Of a DNA stretch of 64,000 bases, positions 61,958 through 64,000 are shown piece after piece; the stretch's first letter is position 1, and every line of letters begins with the position of its first letter. Position numbers and translations under genes: made by a program. Source of the stretch: JBKHYJ01 sp046565505 (GTDB taxonomy: Bacteria; Acidobacteriota; Blastocatellia; UBA7656). The notes beneath the pieces were generated by a model. It was not told the DNA's origin, did no database searches, and saw only the letters and a list, made by a program, of their open reading frames with translations. The stretch spans positions 248,001 to 312,000 of the forward strand of contig JBKHYJ010000022.1 of the NCBI GenBank assembly GCA_046565505.1. The letters run 5' to 3'.

Positions 61958-64000
61958 TCACACTTTCTCTTCGTCTTCCTCCAGCGCCGGGGAGTCTATC
62001 GGCAGAATGATCTGGAACGTCGTGCCTTTACCCTCTTCGCTCATCACCTCTATGCGCCCGCCGTGGTGGCGCACCAGGTCCTGCGTGACCCAGAGGCCCA
62101 GCCCCGTCCCCCCCTTTTTGCGAGTGGAGAAGAAAGGCTCGAATATGCGCTCCAGGTCGTCCGGGTTGATGCCGATCCCCGTGTCGCTTATCTCGATTGA
62201 GACGGAGGCCTGGACCGGGCTCGTGTAGCCCGACGTGCGGATCGTTATAGAGCCTTCGCGCTCTATCGCCTGCTGCGCGTTCAGTATCAAATTCAGAAAC
62301 ACCTGCTTCAACTGGTCCGGGCGGGCGTGGACGGCGGGCAGGTCCGGGTCGAACTCGCAAACAATTTTGATGGCCGACTGGCGCATCTTTTTGTCCACGA
62401 GCACGAGCGTCTCTTCGAGCAGCTGGTTTATGTCGGCCCACTCGGCCCCGCCCGAGCGGCGCGCGAAGCCGAGCATCTGGCGGATGATGTGCGATACGCG
62501 CTCGGTCTCTTTGCGCGCTATCTCCAGGAACCGTTCGCCCGACTCGGAGTCCCTGATCGATTTAAGTAGGTAAAGCGAATTCTTTATGGCCTCTAATGGG
62601 TTGTTGACTTCGTGCGCGATGGAGGCGGCGAGGCGGCCGACGGCGGCCAGCTTTTCCGACTCAAAAAGTTGTTGCTCCACGCGGCGGCGCTCAAGTTCCC
62701 TTATCTGCGACAGGTCATGTAGGATGGACACGACCGCCGTGACCTGGCCCTTGGCGTCGGGGACCTCGACCGACGCTATTTCCATCGGGAGCGACTGGTT
62801 CGTTTCCGGGTCTATCAGCTCGATCTCCGCCTGTCGGCCGGGCCGCGTCTCCGAGGCCAGGCCCGAGATGAACGACGTGAGCTTGACGGAATTCGCCCGC
62901 ACCGCCGCCAGCCTCCGCGACGTGGAGGGGTCGGCCTGCTGTAGCAGGAGGCTCGTCGGGCGCTTCGTCATGTCCTCCTGCTGGAAGAGCAGCTCCGCGC
63001 GGCGGTTGAAGAGTATGAAGTTGCCGTTCGCGTCCGTCACGACGACCGGGTGGCCCACGTTCTCGATTATCAGATCGAGCCGGTCGCGCTCCCTGCGCGC
63101 CTCCGCCTCGGCCTGCTGTAGCTTGATGTAGTTGCGCGCCAGCTCCTCGTTGGCCTGGCGCAAGTCGGTCACGTCGCGGAAGACCGACACCAGCCCTATG
63201 CGCTCGCCCTGCGCGTTGACTGCGGGCGTCGAGATGACCTCGAAGTGAATGTCCGAGCCTTCGATGGGGTCGACGAGCGTCAGGTCGCGGCCTATGACCT
63301 CGGTCGAGGAGACGGCCGCGCTCGACAGGTAAGCTGAGAAGAGCAGGTCGTTCATCTTGAGCGCGCGGCGCTTGCCCTCGCTCGCGTTGCTCGACCCGCT
63401 GAAGAGTTCCTCGGCGCGCTGGTTCTGCAACAGGATTTCGTTGTCGAGATTCGTGAGCACGATCGGGTCGGCCACGGACTTCATAATGGACTCGACCCAC
63501 TGGCGCTCGCGCTGGAGCTTGCGCACGGTTTCGTACATGCGCTCGGTCTGGACCGCCGCCGCTATGCACACGCCTATCCTGTCGGCGAGCCGCGCGAGCA
63601 GCCCGAGCGCCGACGCGTCGAACGTGCCCTCGTCGGCGCCGATGTAAAGCGCGCCCAGGCACATCGATTCCGGCGACCAGTACTTGCCATCGCCCGGGGG
63701 CTTGCGGGCGAAGTCGCCCTCGAACATGTTCGAGAGCCACTGCCCGCCGAATAGCGGGAGGGCGAGCAAATCGGTGCCGTCAAGGAATGGTCCCAGGAAG
63801 GGAGCGTCGCCATCGGCCTTGCGGGTGATCCAGGCCGGGCGGCCATCGTGGACCACGGAGACGGCGACCGCGCCGGAGTCTAGCGGCATCTCGACGGCCT
63901 CTATGGCGCTGTTATATTTGAAGCCGGCCGCCATGCGCATGCGCAGCGTGGCGGTTTGATTGTCTATGAGCGCGATTGCGGCGCTGGGGTAGCCGAGGTC
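61958..64000 (-). CDS. GAF-PAS-PAS sensor histidine kinase (5' end beyond window)
   Basis: The reading frame is open to the window edge, so the N-terminus is missing. The visible part, read from the N-terminal side, starts with a GAF-like domain (YPSAAIALIDNQTATLRM and onward). Two PAS domains (VVTDANGNFILFNRRAELL is in the second), a HisKA with phospho-His in IAHEVNNPLEA and a HATPase (LNLILNAQQAIERE, DTGIGINPDDLERIFEPFF, GTGLGLWV) follow. The ATP lid and N-box residues are kept. The adjacent hybrid kinase may be its partner. At least 680 residues are present. Confidence 0.92.
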   Translation of the reverse strand, partial: DLGYPSAAIALIDNQTATLRMRMAAGFKYNSAIEAVEMPLDSGAVAVSVVHDGRPAWITRKADGDAPFLGPFLDGTDLLALPLFGGQWLSNMFEGDFARKPPGDGKYWSPESMCLGALYIGADEGTFDASALGLLARLADRIGVCIAAAVQTERMYETVRKLQRERQWVESIMKSVADPIVLTNLDNEILLQNQRAEELFSGSSNASEGKRRALKMNDLLFSAYLSSAAVSSTEVIGRDLTLVDPIEGSDIHFEVISTPAVNAQGERIGLVSVFRDVTDLRQANEELARNYIKLQQAEAEARRERDRLDLIIENVGHPVVVTDANGNFILFNRRAELLFQQEDMTKRPTSLLLQQADPSTSRRLAAVRANSVKLTSFISGLASETRPGRQAEIELIDPETNQSLPMEIASVEVPDAKGQVTAVVSILHDLSQIRELERRRVEQQLFESEKLAAVGRLAASIAHEVNNPLEAIKNSLYLLKSIRDSESGERFLEIARKETERVSHIIRQMLGFARRSGGAEWADINQLLEETLVLVDKKMRQSAIKIVCEFDPDLPAVHARPDQLKQVFLNLILNAQQAIEREGSITIRTSGYTSPVQASVSIEISDTGIGINPDDLERIFEPFFSTRKKGGTGLGLWVTQDLVRHHGGRIEVMSEEGKGTTFQIILPIDSPALEEDEEKV

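Overview
The window is a 64 kb high-GC bacterial chromosome segment, roughly 60-65% GC by eye. It has short intergenic gaps, frequent GTG/TTG starts and no phage, plasmid, CRISPR, rRNA or tRNA genes that I could find. The gene mix points to an Acidobacteriota-like Gram-negative, perhaps class Blastocatellia. Pointers are an Oar-type TonB receptor with an N-terminal carboxypeptidase-regulatory domain, PknB-type kinases, DUF4097 proteins, many N-terminal CxxC ribbons, VIT-VWA and FG-GAP/TIG surface proteins. This assignment is an inference from gene content, not from a marker-gene tree.

Layout. 1-9.1 kb: ZIP metal transporter, an AT-rich islet with a small membrane protein and a MITE-like inverted repeat, a TPM-domain protein, a nucleotidyltransferase-like protein, LOG protein, NicO-type Ni/Co transporter, site-2 protease, HU protein with a consensus promoter, and an acyl-CoA carboxylase beta subunit. 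9.2-13.5 kb: a same-strand run of a ribbon/PilZ-like protein, a helical protein, a zinc-ribbon/DUF4097 membrane protein, an SPFH protein with three zinc ribbons, and a TIG-domain exported protein. 13.7-19.9 kb: aldehyde dehydrogenase, FAD oxidoreductase fused to a Rieske domain, CysS, and branched-chain aminotransferase. 20.1-23.0 kb: a single continuous gene joining a complete Ser/Thr kinase to a complete UvrD/Rep helicase, the most unusual gene in the window. 23.1-26.1 kb: two HAD phosphatases and a TPR lipoprotein-like protein.

26.5-32.7 kb: the conserved phoH-pgpH-ybeY-corC-era operon (RNA maturation and c-di-AMP turnover). 32.9-38.2 kb: TPR protein, LamG remnant, prmA-rsmE-phenylacetate-CoA ligase-like. 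38.3-42.5 kb: a KaiC-like/receiver/degenerate-GGDEF regulator with an abnormal P-loop, then gltX. 42.7-54.2 kb: envelope and surface proteins (VIT-VWA, Oar-like TonB receptor, PA-IL-lectin-like protein, cold-shock protein, seven-bladed FG-GAP propeller). 54.4-60.1 kb: ECF sigma factor translationally coupled to an anti-sigma/FecR protein, amidohydrolase, haem-binding c-type protein and three small exported or membrane proteins. 60.2-64.0 kb: two histidine kinases, the last cut by the window edge.

Starts were moved inward from the longest reading frame where an internal ATG has a ribosome-binding site or begins a signal peptide. The protein families are recognised from motifs only. No database search was possible.
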